From an uncultured Oscillospiraceae bacterium (GTDB lineage: Bacteria; Bacillota; Clostridia; Oscillospirales; Oscillospiraceae): DNA of 64,000 bases. Within the stretch, counting starts at the first letter, position 1. Each line of letters begins with the position of its first letter. The position numbers and the translations under genes are program-made. Below the pieces are notes generated by a model. That model ran no database searches. It saw only the letters and a program-made list of their open reading frames with translations, and was not told the DNA's origin. Below are positions 16,077 through 24,633 of this stretch, in pieces. The stretch is taken from contig CAJURY010000001.1 in the NCBI GenBank assembly GCA_910589155.1, forward strand, positions 62,001 to 126,000, written 5' to 3'.

Positions 16077-16080
16077 TTTT

Positions 16081-16929
16081 TTGAGCGAAGCAATATGCGT
16101 GCGGGATTTGGCCTATGCTTATGCCGCATCGGAAAACGAAGAAACCGTGCCGGTTTTTCATGATTTGGAGCTTTCTATAGAAGAAGGCAGCTTTGTGGCG
16201 ATCTTAGGGCGCAACGGCTGCGGAAAATCTACTTTGGCCAAACATTTTAACGCGATTTTGCTGCCAAACGGCGGCAGTGTCAGCGTATTTGGCAAGACTA
16301 CAGACAAGGAAGAAAATTTAATTCCCATTCGCCGGACGGTGGGTATGGTGTTTCAGAACCCGGACAACCAAATTGTCGCCAATGTGGTGGAGGAGGACGT
16401 GGCCTTTGCACCGGAAAATCTGGGCGTGCCTACGGCGGAAATCCGCCGGCGGGTAGACGCCGCTTTGCGGCAGGTTGGGATGTACGAATACCGGGAGCAC
16501 GCGCCCCATTTGCTGTCCGGCGGACAGAAGCAGCGGGTCGCCATTGCGGGCGTCATCGCCATGCGTCCCCAATGCATTGTGCTGGACGAACCCACGGCCA
16601 TGCTGGATCCCAAGGGCAGGCGGGAGGTCATGGAAATCGTTTCCCGGCTGAACCGGGAAAGCAGCATTACAGTCGTACTCATTACCCACCATATGGATGA
16701 GGCGGCATTGGCCGACCGGGTGATTGTGCTGCATCACGGAGAGGTCGCGGCGGATGGCGCGCCCAAAAAAGTTTTTTCTCAGGTGGAAATGCTGCACAGC
16801 CTGGGGCTGGTCGCCCCTGAGACGGTGGAGCTTTGCTGGGCGCTGCGAAAGGCTGGCTTTGATTTGCCGCTGGACGTGCTGGATGTTGAAAATTGTGCGC
16901 AGGCACTTTACAAGGCGGTAAAGGCTTGA
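16081..16929 (+). CDS. ecfA1: ECF transporter ATPase EcfA1
   Basis: This 282-residue ABC ATPase powers vitamin uptake with EcfT and interchangeable S subunits. Walker A is GRNGCGKST, the Q-loop FQNPDNQ, the signature LSGGQKQRVAIAG, Walker B CIVLDEPTAMLDP, and the switch His is in LITHHMDEA. The start is TTG 16081, five bases after the previous stop and behind GGAAAGGAC; the longer ATG 16033 reading would overlap the previous gene and lacks a ribosome site. The downstream genes ecfA2 and ecfT confirm the assignment. No S component lies in the operon, as is usual for group II systems. Confidence 0.93.
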   Translation: MSEAICVRDLAYAYAASENEETVPVFHDLELSIEEGSFVAILGRNGCGKSTLAKHFNAILLPNGGSVSVFGKTTDKEENLIPIRRTVGMVFQNPDNQIVANVVEEDVAFAPENLGVPTAEIRRRVDAALRQVGMYEYREHAPHLLSGGQKQRVAIAGVIAMRPQCIVLDEPTAMLDPKGRREVMEIVSRLNRESSITVVLITHHMDEAALADRVIVLHHGEVAADGAPKKVFSQVEMLHSLGLVAPETVELCWALRKAGFDLPLDVLDVENCAQALYKAVKA

Positions 16930-16953
16930 CGCGAAAGAACCGGAGGAGCAATA

Positions 16954-17820
16954 TTGGAACCAATTTTGCAGGTGAGAGACCTCTCACATATTTACAGTGC
17001 GGGAACGCCTTTTGAGCATACCGCCATGGAACATATTTCTTTTTCGCTGCATCGTGGGGAATTTGTCGGAGTGATCGGTCACACCGGCTCTGGAAAGTCT
17101 ACCCTGATCCAGCATCTTAACGGCCTGTTGCAGCCAACCGCCGGCGAAGTTTTATTTGACGGACGGGATATTTGGAGCGATAAGGGGTTTACAAGACAAA
17201 TTCGTTTTAAAGTGGGTCTGGTGTTCCAATATCCGGAATACCAGCTTTTTGAGGAGACTGTTTATAAAGATATTGCCTTTGGTCCTAAAAATATGGGGCT
17301 GGAGGAAAAGGAAATTGACCGCCGGGTACGGGAAGCCGCCCGGTTTGTGGGAATTGACGACAAAAGCCTGGAAAAATCGCCATTTGATCTTTCCGGCGGA
17401 CAAAAGCGCCGGGTGGCTATCGCTGGGGTGATCGCGATGGAGCCGGATGTGCTGATTCTGGACGAACCTACCGCCGGGCTGGATCCGGAAGGCCGGGACG
17501 GCATTTTGGAAAATATCCGCAGCTATCAGCAGGCGAAAAACGCTACTATTATGATGGTCAGCCACTCCATGGAGGAAGTTGCCCGGCTGACAGACCGGCT
17601 TTTGGTGATGAATCATGGGCAAGTTGCTATGGATGGTTCGCCAAGAGAGGTTTTTCAGCAATCCCAGGCGCTTTTGGATATGGGGTTGGATATTCCTGTC
17701 GTTACCAGAGTGTTCTTGCGACTCCACGAGCTGGGGCCTTCTGTGGATACTTCCGTTTATTCAGTAGAGCAGGCGGTCGCTGCCCTGAAGATTTGGAAGG
17801 GAGGCGTTCCCTATGCTTAA
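16954..17820 (+). CDS. ecfA2: ECF transporter ATPase EcfA2
   Basis: The second ATPase of the ECF module has 288 residues. Walker A is GHTGSGKST, the Q-loop FQYPEYQLF, the signature DLSGGQKRRVAIAG, Walker B LILDEPTAGLDPEG and the switch MVSHSMEEV. FQYPEYQ is typical of EcfA2, while FQNPDNQ is typical of EcfA1. The start is TTG 16954 behind CGGAGGAG. Its 3' end overlaps the ecfT start by 8 bp, giving translational coupling. Confidence 0.93.
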   Translation: MEPILQVRDLSHIYSAGTPFEHTAMEHISFSLHRGEFVGVIGHTGSGKSTLIQHLNGLLQPTAGEVLFDGRDIWSDKGFTRQIRFKVGLVFQYPEYQLFEETVYKDIAFGPKNMGLEEKEIDRRVREAARFVGIDDKSLEKSPFDLSGGQKRRVAIAGVIAMEPDVLILDEPTAGLDPEGRDGILENIRSYQQAKNATIMMVSHSMEEVARLTDRLLVMNHGQVAMDGSPREVFQQSQALLDMGLDIPVVTRVFLRLHELGPSVDTSVYSVEQAVAALKIWKGGVPYA

Positions 17821-18619
17821 AGATATTACCTTGGGGCAGTATTTTCCCGGCACGTCCATCATTCACCGGCTGGATCCCCGCACAAAGCTTTTGTCCCTAA
17901 TTTTGTACATTGTCGCCTTGTTTACGGCAAAGGGATGGATTGCTTACGGCTTGATGCTTGTGTTTCTGGTAACGGTGATAGCCGTTTCCACCATTCGCCC
18001 CAAGGCGATTTTCCGGGGACTGAAGCCCATTGTCATTATTGTGGTCTTTACCGCTGTGCTGAACCTGTTTTTAACAGACGGCGAAACGGTGCTGGCGTCC
18101 TTCTGGTGGTTTACCATTACGAAGGAGGGGCTGATTCAGGCGATTTATATGGTGTCTAGAATCATTATGCTCATTGTGGGAACCTTCCTTTTGACCTATA
18201 CCACCTCGCCCATTGCCCTGACGGACGGTCTGGAATCTTTGTTGAATCCTCTGAAGACGCTGCATTTTCCAGTGCATGAAATGTCCATGATGATGTGCAT
18301 CGCCCTGCGCTTTATTCCCACGCTGATTGAAGAGACAGACAAAATTATGGCGGCGCAAAAGGCCAGAGGCGCGGATTTTTCCTCCGGCAGTCTGATTCAG
18401 CGTGCGAAAGCGCTGGTGCCGATTCTGGTGCCGCTGTTTATCAGCGCGTTTCGCCGGGCGGACGAGCTGGCTACCGCCATGGAATGTCGCTGCTATCAGG
18501 GCGGCGAAGGCCGTACCAAGCTGAAGATACTCAAATTCGCGGCGCGGGACTATATTGCGCTGGCAATTGGCGCAGGGCTGGTGGCGGCGATGATTTTGCT
18601 GAAGGCGTTTGGACTGTAA
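17813..18619 (+). CDS. ecfT: ECF transporter transmembrane subunit EcfT
   Basis: The 268-residue protein is the membrane scaffold that joins the two ATPases to S subunits. It has several hydrophobic helices (for example LLSLILYIVALFTAKGWIAY and IMLIVGTFLLTYTT). Two coupling-helix motifs are visible: MAAQKARGADF (ARG) and ATAMECRCYQG (an ARG-like box). Together with the two ATPases it forms a complete energising module for vitamin or metal S components encoded elsewhere. Confidence 0.92.
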   Translation: MLKDITLGQYFPGTSIIHRLDPRTKLLSLILYIVALFTAKGWIAYGLMLVFLVTVIAVSTIRPKAIFRGLKPIVIIVVFTAVLNLFLTDGETVLASFWWFTITKEGLIQAIYMVSRIIMLIVGTFLLTYTTSPIALTDGLESLLNPLKTLHFPVHEMSMMMCIALRFIPTLIEETDKIMAAQKARGADFSSGSLIQRAKALVPILVPLFISAFRRADELATAMECRCYQGGEGRTKLKILKFAARDYIALAIGAGLVAAMILLKAFGL

Positions 18620-18629
18620 GGAGGCTTTT

Positions 18630-19394
18630 ATGCGCAACATTGCTCTGGAGCTGACCTATTTGGGAACGGCGTATCATGGCTGGCAGGTGCAGAAAAATCT
18701 GCCCACAGTGGCGCAGACTTTGGAGGAAGCGGCGCAGGCAGTGGTAGGGCACAAGGTGCACATGACTGGCTGCGGCAGAACCGACGCAGGGGTGCACGCC
18801 AAGCATTATATTGCAAATTTCCGCACGACCTCCACCATTCCCTGCGCGCGGCTTCCCTATGCCCTGAACACCAAGCTGCCGCCGGATATTGTGGTGAACG
18901 CCGCCATGGACGTGCATGAGGATTTTAATGCCATCGGCTCCTGTGTACGGAAGGAATACACCTACTGCATTTACAATTCCAACATCCGCGACCCGTTTTA
19001 CGTAAATCGGGCGTGGTTTTATCCCAAGCATCTGGACGAAAGTATTATGGCCACCGCCGCACGGCAGTTTGTGGGCACCCATGATTTTGCGGCGGTGCGC
19101 TCGGTAGGAACCGACGTAAAATCCACGGTTCGTACCGTATACTATTATGAGGTGGAGCGCAGAGAGCGGATGATTACGCTGCGGGTCTGCGCCAACGGTT
19201 TTTTGTACAACATGGCAAGAGCTATGGCGGGAACGGTGGTCTATGCGGCGGAAGGGAAGTTTCCTCCGGAGGAAATTGGAAAAATCTTAGCCCAGGGCAA
19301 TCGGACTGCTGCCGGACCTACGGTGCCTGCCGGTGGGCTGTATATGACGAAACTTTGGTACGATGATGGAAAGGCGGCCTTTGAAGTTGGGTGA
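18630..19394 (+). CDS. truA: tRNA pseudouridine synthase A
   Basis: TruA makes pseudouridine at positions 38-40 of the tRNA anticodon arm. The catalytic Asp is in GCGRTDAGVHA. The N-terminus (LELTYLGTAYHGWQVQ) and the motif FLYNMARAMAGT are typical. It has 254 residues; ATG 18630 follows AAGGAGG. It lies after ecfT as in many Firmicutes (ecfA1-ecfA2-ecfT-truA). Confidence 0.95.
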   Translation: MRNIALELTYLGTAYHGWQVQKNLPTVAQTLEEAAQAVVGHKVHMTGCGRTDAGVHAKHYIANFRTTSTIPCARLPYALNTKLPPDIVVNAAMDVHEDFNAIGSCVRKEYTYCIYNSNIRDPFYVNRAWFYPKHLDESIMATAARQFVGTHDFAAVRSVGTDVKSTVRTVYYYEVERRERMITLRVCANGFLYNMARAMAGTVVYAAEGKFPPEEIGKILAQGNRTAAGPTVPAGGLYMTKLWYDDGKAAFEVG

Positions 19395-20538
19395 TTTGGA
19401 TAAAAGCGTTGCGCAGCAGGGAAAGGTAATTCCTTTTCGCAGCCGCCGCCGGGAGCGAAGGCTTTTGATTGTTTTTTTGGCGTTGCTGGCGGTGGTTGCG
19501 GTTGGGGCGCTGCTGCTGGCAGGAGGCGGCAAAAATTATGATGCGCTGCGCCGGGCTGTTTCCTACCGGGAGGAGACCCGCGTCCAACTGGAAAGCAGCG
19601 GCGAACGGATAGCGAAAAGCTATTGCGGGGGTCTTGCTGTTTTGGATGGCGCGGGACTTGGCATTTATGATAAATCCGGCGCGCTTTTGAATCTGACGGC
19701 AACGCCTATGGAAACTCCGGCCTTGCGAACAGCGGGCAAGTATGCGTTGTCATTTGACGCAGGCGGGAAAACCCTGGAGCTTTATCAAAGCGGCAAGGGC
19801 GTCCAGCTTTCTCTGGAAGCGGAAGGAAGCGTATTTGATGCGGATGTGTCGGAAGGCGGGTACATGGCCTATGTCTGCGCAGGAGGTAACGCAAAGGCGA
19901 TGCTTCACGTTTACAATTCCTCTTTTGAACTGAGCTATACCGTTTATTCCGCCACCCGGCATTTGACCGGCTGCGCGGTTTCCAGCGGCGGTCATTATGC
20001 GGCCGCTGTGGGATTGGGGCAAAAGGATCACGTGTTTGACAGTACGGCGATTGTATATGCAACCAACAAAAAAGACCCGATTGCTGAGGTTTCCCTTGGG
20101 AATCAACTGATTTACGATATTTATTTCATGGATAACAAGACCCTGTGCGCCATTGGGCAAAGCAGCGCGGTGTTTTTTGACGTATCCGGCAGGATGCTCG
20201 GAACGTACCAGTATGCTTCGCTCTTGGATTACGACGTATGCGCCGGCGCGGTGGTTTTGGAGCTGGGCGCAGCCCAGGGCGGCAGCGCCGATGTGGTGAC
20301 AGTGGGAAGCGCAGGGCAGGAGCTTGGCAGAATTTCCGTAACAGGGGCTGTGTATGGTATTTCCGCCAGCGGAAAATATACGGCGGTTCTTACAGACAGC
20401 GGCCTGTTCCTTTATGATAAAAAGCTTGCTCTTTGGAGCCAGACCCAGGAAACCGCCGGCGCATCTGGTCTCGCCATGTGCGAGGACGGCTCTGTATTCT
20501 TGCTTGCCGGGCAGGTAGCCTGGCGGTATCTACCTTAA
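19363..20538 (+). CDS. DUF5711 family membrane protein, propeller-like
   Basis: The protein starts with a basic cytoplasmic region (KVIPFRSRRRERR) and one membrane helix (about residues 35-54: LIVFLALLAVVAVGALLLAG), followed by a large extracellular domain of about 330 residues. Repeated short strands with Gly-Lys turns (GKYALSFDAGGKTLELY; GGHYAAAVGLG; GKYTAVLTDSGLFLYDK) suggest a WD40-like beta-propeller, as in the DUF5711 family. The function is unknown. The start is uncertain: ATG 19363 or 19366 overlaps truA by about 30 bp; TTG 19381 is an alternative. Confidence 0.7.
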   Translation: MMERRPLKLGDLDKSVAQQGKVIPFRSRRRERRLLIVFLALLAVVAVGALLLAGGGKNYDALRRAVSYREETRVQLESSGERIAKSYCGGLAVLDGAGLGIYDKSGALLNLTATPMETPALRTAGKYALSFDAGGKTLELYQSGKGVQLSLEAEGSVFDADVSEGGYMAYVCAGGNAKAMLHVYNSSFELSYTVYSATRHLTGCAVSSGGHYAAAVGLGQKDHVFDSTAIVYATNKKDPIAEVSLGNQLIYDIYFMDNKTLCAIGQSSAVFFDVSGRMLGTYQYASLLDYDVCAGAVVLELGAAQGGSADVVTVGSAGQELGRISVTGAVYGISASGKYTAVLTDSGLFLYDKKLALWSQTQETAGASGLAMCEDGSVFLLAGQVAWRYLP

Positions 20539-20571
20539 AAACGAAATTCCTTTTCTGAAAGGAGCCAAACA

Positions 20572-22866
20572 ATGCAACCAAAATTATGCACAAAATGTAA
20601 GAAAAATGTCGCCGTTGTCTTTATTACGAAGGTGGAAAACGGCGTGACTTTAAACGAGGGCTACTGTATTAAATGCGCCAGAAGTCTGGGGATCCCCCAA
20701 ATCAACGACGCGGTGAAGCAAATGGGGCTTTCGGAAGAAGACTTGGATTTGCTCAGCGGCGAAATGACGGATATGTTCGTCCCCGGCGAAGAAGGGGACG
20801 AGGATGAAATTGAAAGCCAGACCGCGACGTTCCCCCTTTTGAATCAGCTTTTTGGCAGTATGCCGAAAAATGACGGCGGCAAGCGAAACCTGCCGGAAAA
20901 GCAGGAACCCCGGGCAAATGGAAAAGAAAACGAGCAGCCCAAACCCAAAAGTAAAAAGCACAAATTTCTGGATACCTATTGTCTGAATCTCACGGATCGC
21001 GCCAGAAACGGCAAGCTGGATCAGATGATTGGCCGGGATGTGGAAATTGAGCGGGTGGTGCAAATTCTGAACCGCCGCCAAAAAAACAATCCCTGTCTTA
21101 TTGGCGAACCGGGCGTGGGCAAAACGGCCATAGCCGAAGGACTTGCCCAGCGGATTGCTTCTGGAAACGTACCCTACAAGCTCCGGGATAAAGAGGTGCA
21201 TCTGCTGGATATGACGGCCATGGTGGCTGGCACCCAGTTTCGTGGGCAGTTTGAGAGCCGTATGAAAAGCCTCATGGGAGAAATCAAAGCCTGCGGCAAT
21301 ATCATTCTCGTCATTGACGAGGTGCACAATCTGGTGGGTGCGGGGGACGCGGAAGGCTCCATGAACGCCGCGAATATCCTCAAGCCCGCCCTGTCGCGGG
21401 GGGAGGTGCAGGTCATCGGCGCAACGACCTTCAAGGAGTACCGCAAGTATATTGAAAAGGATTCCGCTTTGGAGCGCCGGTTCCAGCCGGTGACGGTGGC
21501 AGAGCCGACCATAGAAGAAGCGGTGGAAATCATGCGCGGCGTGGCGCATTACTACGAGCAGTACCATGGGGTGCATATTTCCCCGGAAATTGCCCGGCAG
21601 ACGGTTGTGCTGTCCGAGCGGTATATTACGGATCGATTTTTGCCGGATAAGGCCATTGACCTGCTGGATGAGGCCTGCTCCGACGTAAATTTGCGGTGCC
21701 GGGAAATCTCCCAGATGGCGGAGCTGCAAAAAGAACGGGACGACTATGAGCTGGAACTGCGGATGCTCACGGAGGATACGGAAAACGAGCACTACGAACG
21801 CCTTGCGACGATTCGCAGCCGCTTGTGCCAGATTGCGCCGGAAATTGAGCGGCTGGAGCAGTTGCCGCCGCCGGAGGTTACGCTGGAAAACCTGGCGCGG
21901 GTGATTGAGCTTTGGACAAAGATTCCCGCCAGCAAAATCAAAGCGCAGGAATTCGAGCAACTGAAAACCCTGGAGTCCCGGCTCAAGAGAAGAATCGTGG
22001 GGCAAGACGAGGCAGTGGAAGCGGTAAGCCGGGCCATTCGCCGCAGCCGGGTGGGGGTCAGCCCCAAAAAGCGGCCGGTTTCCTTTATTTTTGTAGGTCC
22101 CACCGGCGTGGGCAAAACGGAGCTTGTCAAGTGCCTGGCAGATGAATTGTTTGACTCCGTGGAATCCCTAATCCGGCTGGATATGTCGGAGTATATGGAA
22201 AAGCACACGGTTTCCAAGCTCATCGGTTCGCCTCCCGGTTATGTGGGCTACGACGAAGCCGGGCAGCTTACGGAAAAAATTCGCCGCAAGCCCTACAGTG
22301 TCATTCTCTTTGACGAAATTGAAAAGGCGCATCCCGACGTCTTAAATATTTTGTTGCAGGTGCTGGACGACGGACGCATTACAGACGCACAGGGCAGACA
22401 GGTGAATTTTGAAAACACCATTATTGTTATGACCTCCAACGCCGGTTCGGAGCGGAAAGGCGGCGCGGTTGGTTTTGGCCGGACTGCCACGGAGCAGCAA
22501 AAAGACAGCGCCATGAAAGCGCTGTCCGAGTTCCTGCGGCCTGAATTTTTGAACCGCGTGGATGAAGTCATTTGCTTTAACCGCTTGACGGAGGAGAACT
22601 TCCAGTCTATTACGGTAATTATGCTGAAGGAATTGGAAGAAGCTCTGGCGGAGCGAGGGCTGGCATTTGCGTGGGAAGAGGGCGTTGGCGCTTACCTCAC
22701 GAAAAAGGCGTATTCTATCACCTACGGCGCACGAAATCTGCGCCGGTGCATCCAGCGGGAGATTGAGGATCCGGTGGCGGAAGCCATTATTGACAGCTTT
22801 GAGAGTCCCATTTCCAAAGTGCTGGTGAAGGCGGGAGCAGAAAAGCTGGAAATTACAACAGAATAA
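20572..22866 (+). CDS. clpE: ClpE-like ATP-dependent unfoldase with zinc finger
   Basis: A 764-residue Hsp100 unfoldase. A zinc finger begins the protein (Cys6, Cys9, Cys32, Cys35), replacing the N domain of ClpC; this is the ClpE feature. D1 has GEPGVGKT and LVIDEVHN, and D2 has GPTGVGKT and ILFDEIEKAH. The loop GGAVGFGRT (VGF) matches the ClpP-binding tripeptide, so it should feed ClpP. A short coiled M domain lies around residues 380-430. The linker of 60-140 is acidic then Lys/Pro-rich. No CtsR box was seen upstream, unlike Bacillus clpE. AAAGGAG precedes ATG 20572. Confidence 0.88.
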   Translation: MQPKLCTKCKKNVAVVFITKVENGVTLNEGYCIKCARSLGIPQINDAVKQMGLSEEDLDLLSGEMTDMFVPGEEGDEDEIESQTATFPLLNQLFGSMPKNDGGKRNLPEKQEPRANGKENEQPKPKSKKHKFLDTYCLNLTDRARNGKLDQMIGRDVEIERVVQILNRRQKNNPCLIGEPGVGKTAIAEGLAQRIASGNVPYKLRDKEVHLLDMTAMVAGTQFRGQFESRMKSLMGEIKACGNIILVIDEVHNLVGAGDAEGSMNAANILKPALSRGEVQVIGATTFKEYRKYIEKDSALERRFQPVTVAEPTIEEAVEIMRGVAHYYEQYHGVHISPEIARQTVVLSERYITDRFLPDKAIDLLDEACSDVNLRCREISQMAELQKERDDYELELRMLTEDTENEHYERLATIRSRLCQIAPEIERLEQLPPPEVTLENLARVIELWTKIPASKIKAQEFEQLKTLESRLKRRIVGQDEAVEAVSRAIRRSRVGVSPKKRPVSFIFVGPTGVGKTELVKCLADELFDSVESLIRLDMSEYMEKHTVSKLIGSPPGYVGYDEAGQLTEKIRRKPYSVILFDEIEKAHPDVLNILLQVLDDGRITDAQGRQVNFENTIIVMTSNAGSERKGGAVGFGRTATEQQKDSAMKALSEFLRPEFLNRVDEVICFNRLTEENFQSITVIMLKELEEALAERGLAFAWEEGVGAYLTKKAYSITYGARNLRRCIQREIEDPVAEAIIDSFESPISKVLVKAGAEKLEITTE

Positions 22867-22874
22867 AACAGTTT

Positions 22875-22902
22875 GCCCACGAAAGCTTCCGCTTTCGTGG
22901 GC
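22875..22902 (+). terminator. Perfect 12-bp hairpin after the clpE-like gene
   Basis: GCCCACGAAAGC (22875-22886) and GCTTTCGTGGGC (22891-22902) flank TTCC. There is no T tract, so termination is uncertain; it may stabilise or process the message. Confidence 0.5.
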
Positions 22903-22924
22903 GCGCATAAAGCAGGAGAAGAAA

Positions 22925-23623
22925 ATGGAGCAAAAAGAATTGGCAATGACCTTTTTTGCCAGGAATCCGGCGTTGTATGTGCATATGTCGGAGCTTTTGC
23001 GGCTGGACCGGGGAGAATTGCTGGCCTGCCGGGAAAACGGCGTTTTGATGGCGCGAGGGTCGCTGTGTCTTATGGGGGCGGCTTCCGCCGCTGACGTTGC
23101 CGAACTTCTGAGCGGGATTCCTGATACCATGGAGGAACTGGTGGTATGTGGCAGAGCGGCTGCGGATGCTGCAAGGGAATGGCTTGACTCAGAGGAAACC
23201 TGCGAGTGCTGGCAGGCGGTTTATTTGAGACAAGAAAAACTGCCGGTTTGCGGCGATATCCGACAACTTGACGGCAGGTATTTTCATGCGGTTTTGGAGG
23301 GCTACAGCCTGTTTCAGGATGAAGCGTACGTTGCCGACCGGCTGAAAGCCGGGGTGATGTACGGGATTTTTGTGGAAGGGAATCTGGCGGGGTTTATTGG
23401 CGAGCACGACGAAGGCTCTATGGGAATGCTGGAGGTGTTTCCGGCGTATCGCCGCCAGGGGCTTGGATTGGCCTTGGAAAGCTTTCAAATTAACCGCATT
23501 TTGGAGGAAGGGCGCATGCCATATGATCAGGTGATTTTGGGCAATGAAAAATCCTTGAGTCTGCAAAAGAAGCTGGGCATGACAATTACAAAAGATACCG
23601 TGACTTGGCTGAAAAGAAAATAA
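22925..23623 (+). CDS. GNAT-family acetyltransferase
   Basis: The 232-residue protein has the GNAT core in the last 120 residues: FVEGNLAGFIGEHDEGSMGM leads to MLEVFPAYRRQGLGLALE (acetyl-CoA loop RRQGLG) and then the NEKSLSLQKKLGM helix. The first 110 residues form another domain, probably a degenerate GNAT-like half, as in two-domain acetyltransferases. The substrate is unknown. ATG 22925 has AGCAGGAGAA upstream. A bidirectional terminator follows. Confidence 0.78.
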   Translation: MEQKELAMTFFARNPALYVHMSELLRLDRGELLACRENGVLMARGSLCLMGAASAADVAELLSGIPDTMEELVVCGRAAADAAREWLDSEETCECWQAVYLRQEKLPVCGDIRQLDGRYFHAVLEGYSLFQDEAYVADRLKAGVMYGIFVEGNLAGFIGEHDEGSMGMLEVFPAYRRQGLGLALESFQINRILEEGRMPYDQVILGNEKSLSLQKKLGMTITKDTVTWLKRK

Positions 23624-23630
23624 AAACACG

Positions 23631-23658
23631 CGCCCCAAAAGTAAATGCTTTTGGGGCG
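23631..23658. terminator. Bidirectional terminator
   Basis: CGCCCCAAAAG (23631-23641) pairs with CTTTTGGGGCG (23648-23658). On the minus strand the tail is CGTGTTTTTATTTTC, so it ends the leftward 23669-25643 operon; on the plus strand the tail is weak. Confidence 0.8.
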
Positions 23659-23668
23659 TACGCTATGG

Positions 23669-24142
23669 TTATTTGTTATAGGGAAGCTGATCCAGAATTT
23701 CCTGCCAGGAAGCGTCCTCGTCTGTGGGCAGGGGGATGACGTCCTGCACAGTCAGGCCGTTTTTGCGGTCGGCGTGGAACCAGAGCAGATGGCCGGAGCC
23801 GTCGGCGCCGACCTCCATGCCGAGCAGATAAATAGAAGCTCTAGGACTTTTGACCGCCGCGCTTTCATTTAATGCCCGAAATTCTTCCACGCTGTTTACG
23901 ATACCAGGGTATTTCTCCAGAAATTCACCGTAGTGTATGCTTTCGAAAGTCCTGTCATGCGCGCCGCCCAAAAGAAATTCAAACATGGTGATTGTACTAA
24001 TCATTTCGTCATAGGCGTCGCCCATGCGGATTTTTTCCTGATGCATCCGCTCCAGCCTCATGCCGCCCCAAAAGGTCAGGCACAGCGCCAGAATCAGTAA
24101 AAGCGCGGCAATGGCTTTTCCTTTGTTGCTGTAAAAGTACAT
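23669..24142 (-). CDS. Membrane-anchored small protein, copy 2 of a tandem duplicate
   Basis: The 157-residue protein begins with MYFYSNKGKAIAALL and one hydrophobic helix (about residues 9-28), followed by an extracellular domain of unknown type. Its first 15 residues equal those of the preceding gene (24178-24615), while the rest shares only a loose pattern: FLEKYPGIVNS against FTQQYPGLLNS, and VQDVIPLP against IQNVIPVP. The two are tandem paralogues. It is not a known family to me. It is the last gene of a leftward operon. Confidence 0.7.
   Translation of the reverse strand: MYFYSNKGKAIAALLLILALCLTFWGGMRLERMHQEKIRMGDAYDEMISTITMFEFLLGGAHDRTFESIHYGEFLEKYPGIVNSVEEFRALNESAAVKSPRASIYLLGMEVGADGSGHLLWFHADRKNGLTVQDVIPLPTDEDASWQEILDQLPYNK
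24081..24142 (-). repeat. 62-bp near-identical 5' ends of the tandem paralogues (with 24554-24615)
   Basis: The first 62 bp of the two genes match at 57 positions (my manual count), while the genes diverge quickly after that. The other copy is at 24554-24615. Gene conversion or selection on the signal/anchor region could explain it. Confidence 0.7.
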
Positions 24143-24177
24143 AATTCTGCCCTCCTGTGATGGAAGCTTTGTACAAG

Positions 24178-24615
24178 CTACTTGACGTGTTGAAATTCGA
24201 GCTTTTCCGCGACTTCTTCTAAAGTTAGCTGCATATCTGCCGGCACGGGAATGACATTTTGAATAAACATACCGTCTTGGTTTTCTCCAAACTCCACAAT
24301 GTACATGGAACCGGTGCGATTTACACAGAGAGCCAGAAAATGGTACTGCCTGCCGCTGCCATTGTTTACAATACTGTGCAGCGACGAGTATTCTTTTTCA
24401 CTGTTCAGCAGACCCGGATACTGCTGTGTGAATGTGTCAAAATCTTGCGTTCCTACAGAAAGATTAAACCATTGCACAGCGCTAATTAGCTCACTATGAA
24501 CATTCGTTGGTTTATATTTGCTGCCTAAACGCAATCCGACTATAAATGTAATACACAGTGCCAGAACCGATAAAAGCGCGGCAATGGCTTTTCCTTTGTT
24601 GCTGTAAAAATACAT
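24178..24615 (-). CDS. Membrane-anchored small protein, copy 1 of a tandem duplicate
   Basis: The 145-residue protein has the same leader as the next gene (MYFYSNKGKAIAALL), then LALCITFIVGLRLG forming a single anchor. The extracellular part has a conserved core with YPGLLNSEKEYSSLH and FIQNVIPVPADM. It starts at ATG 24615, 20 bp after the secreted protein gene. The strongest sequence similarity to the paralogue is at DNA level in the first 62 bases, so exchange between the copies is likely. I do not recognise a family. Confidence 0.7.
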   Translation of the reverse strand: MYFYSNKGKAIAALLSVLALCITFIVGLRLGSKYKPTNVHSELISAVQWFNLSVGTQDFDTFTQQYPGLLNSEKEYSSLHSIVNNGSGRQYHFLALCVNRTGSMYIVEFGENQDGMFIQNVIPVPADMQLTLEEVAEKLEFQHVK

Positions 24616-24633
24616 GGTATACCCCCAAATATC

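Noticed and set aside
16033..16080. Upstream ATG 16033 as start of ecfA1
   Set aside because: It lies inside the methyltransferase gene without a ribosome site, and the extra residues are not part of EcfA1; TTG 16081 with GGAAAGGAC fits.
20650..22005. Long open frame (451 codons) on the minus strand opposite clpE
   Set aside because: The clpE reading gives all AAA+ motifs, while this frame gives a composition typical of antisense shadows (rich in Leu, His, Arg, Phe) and no recognisable motif or ribosome site.
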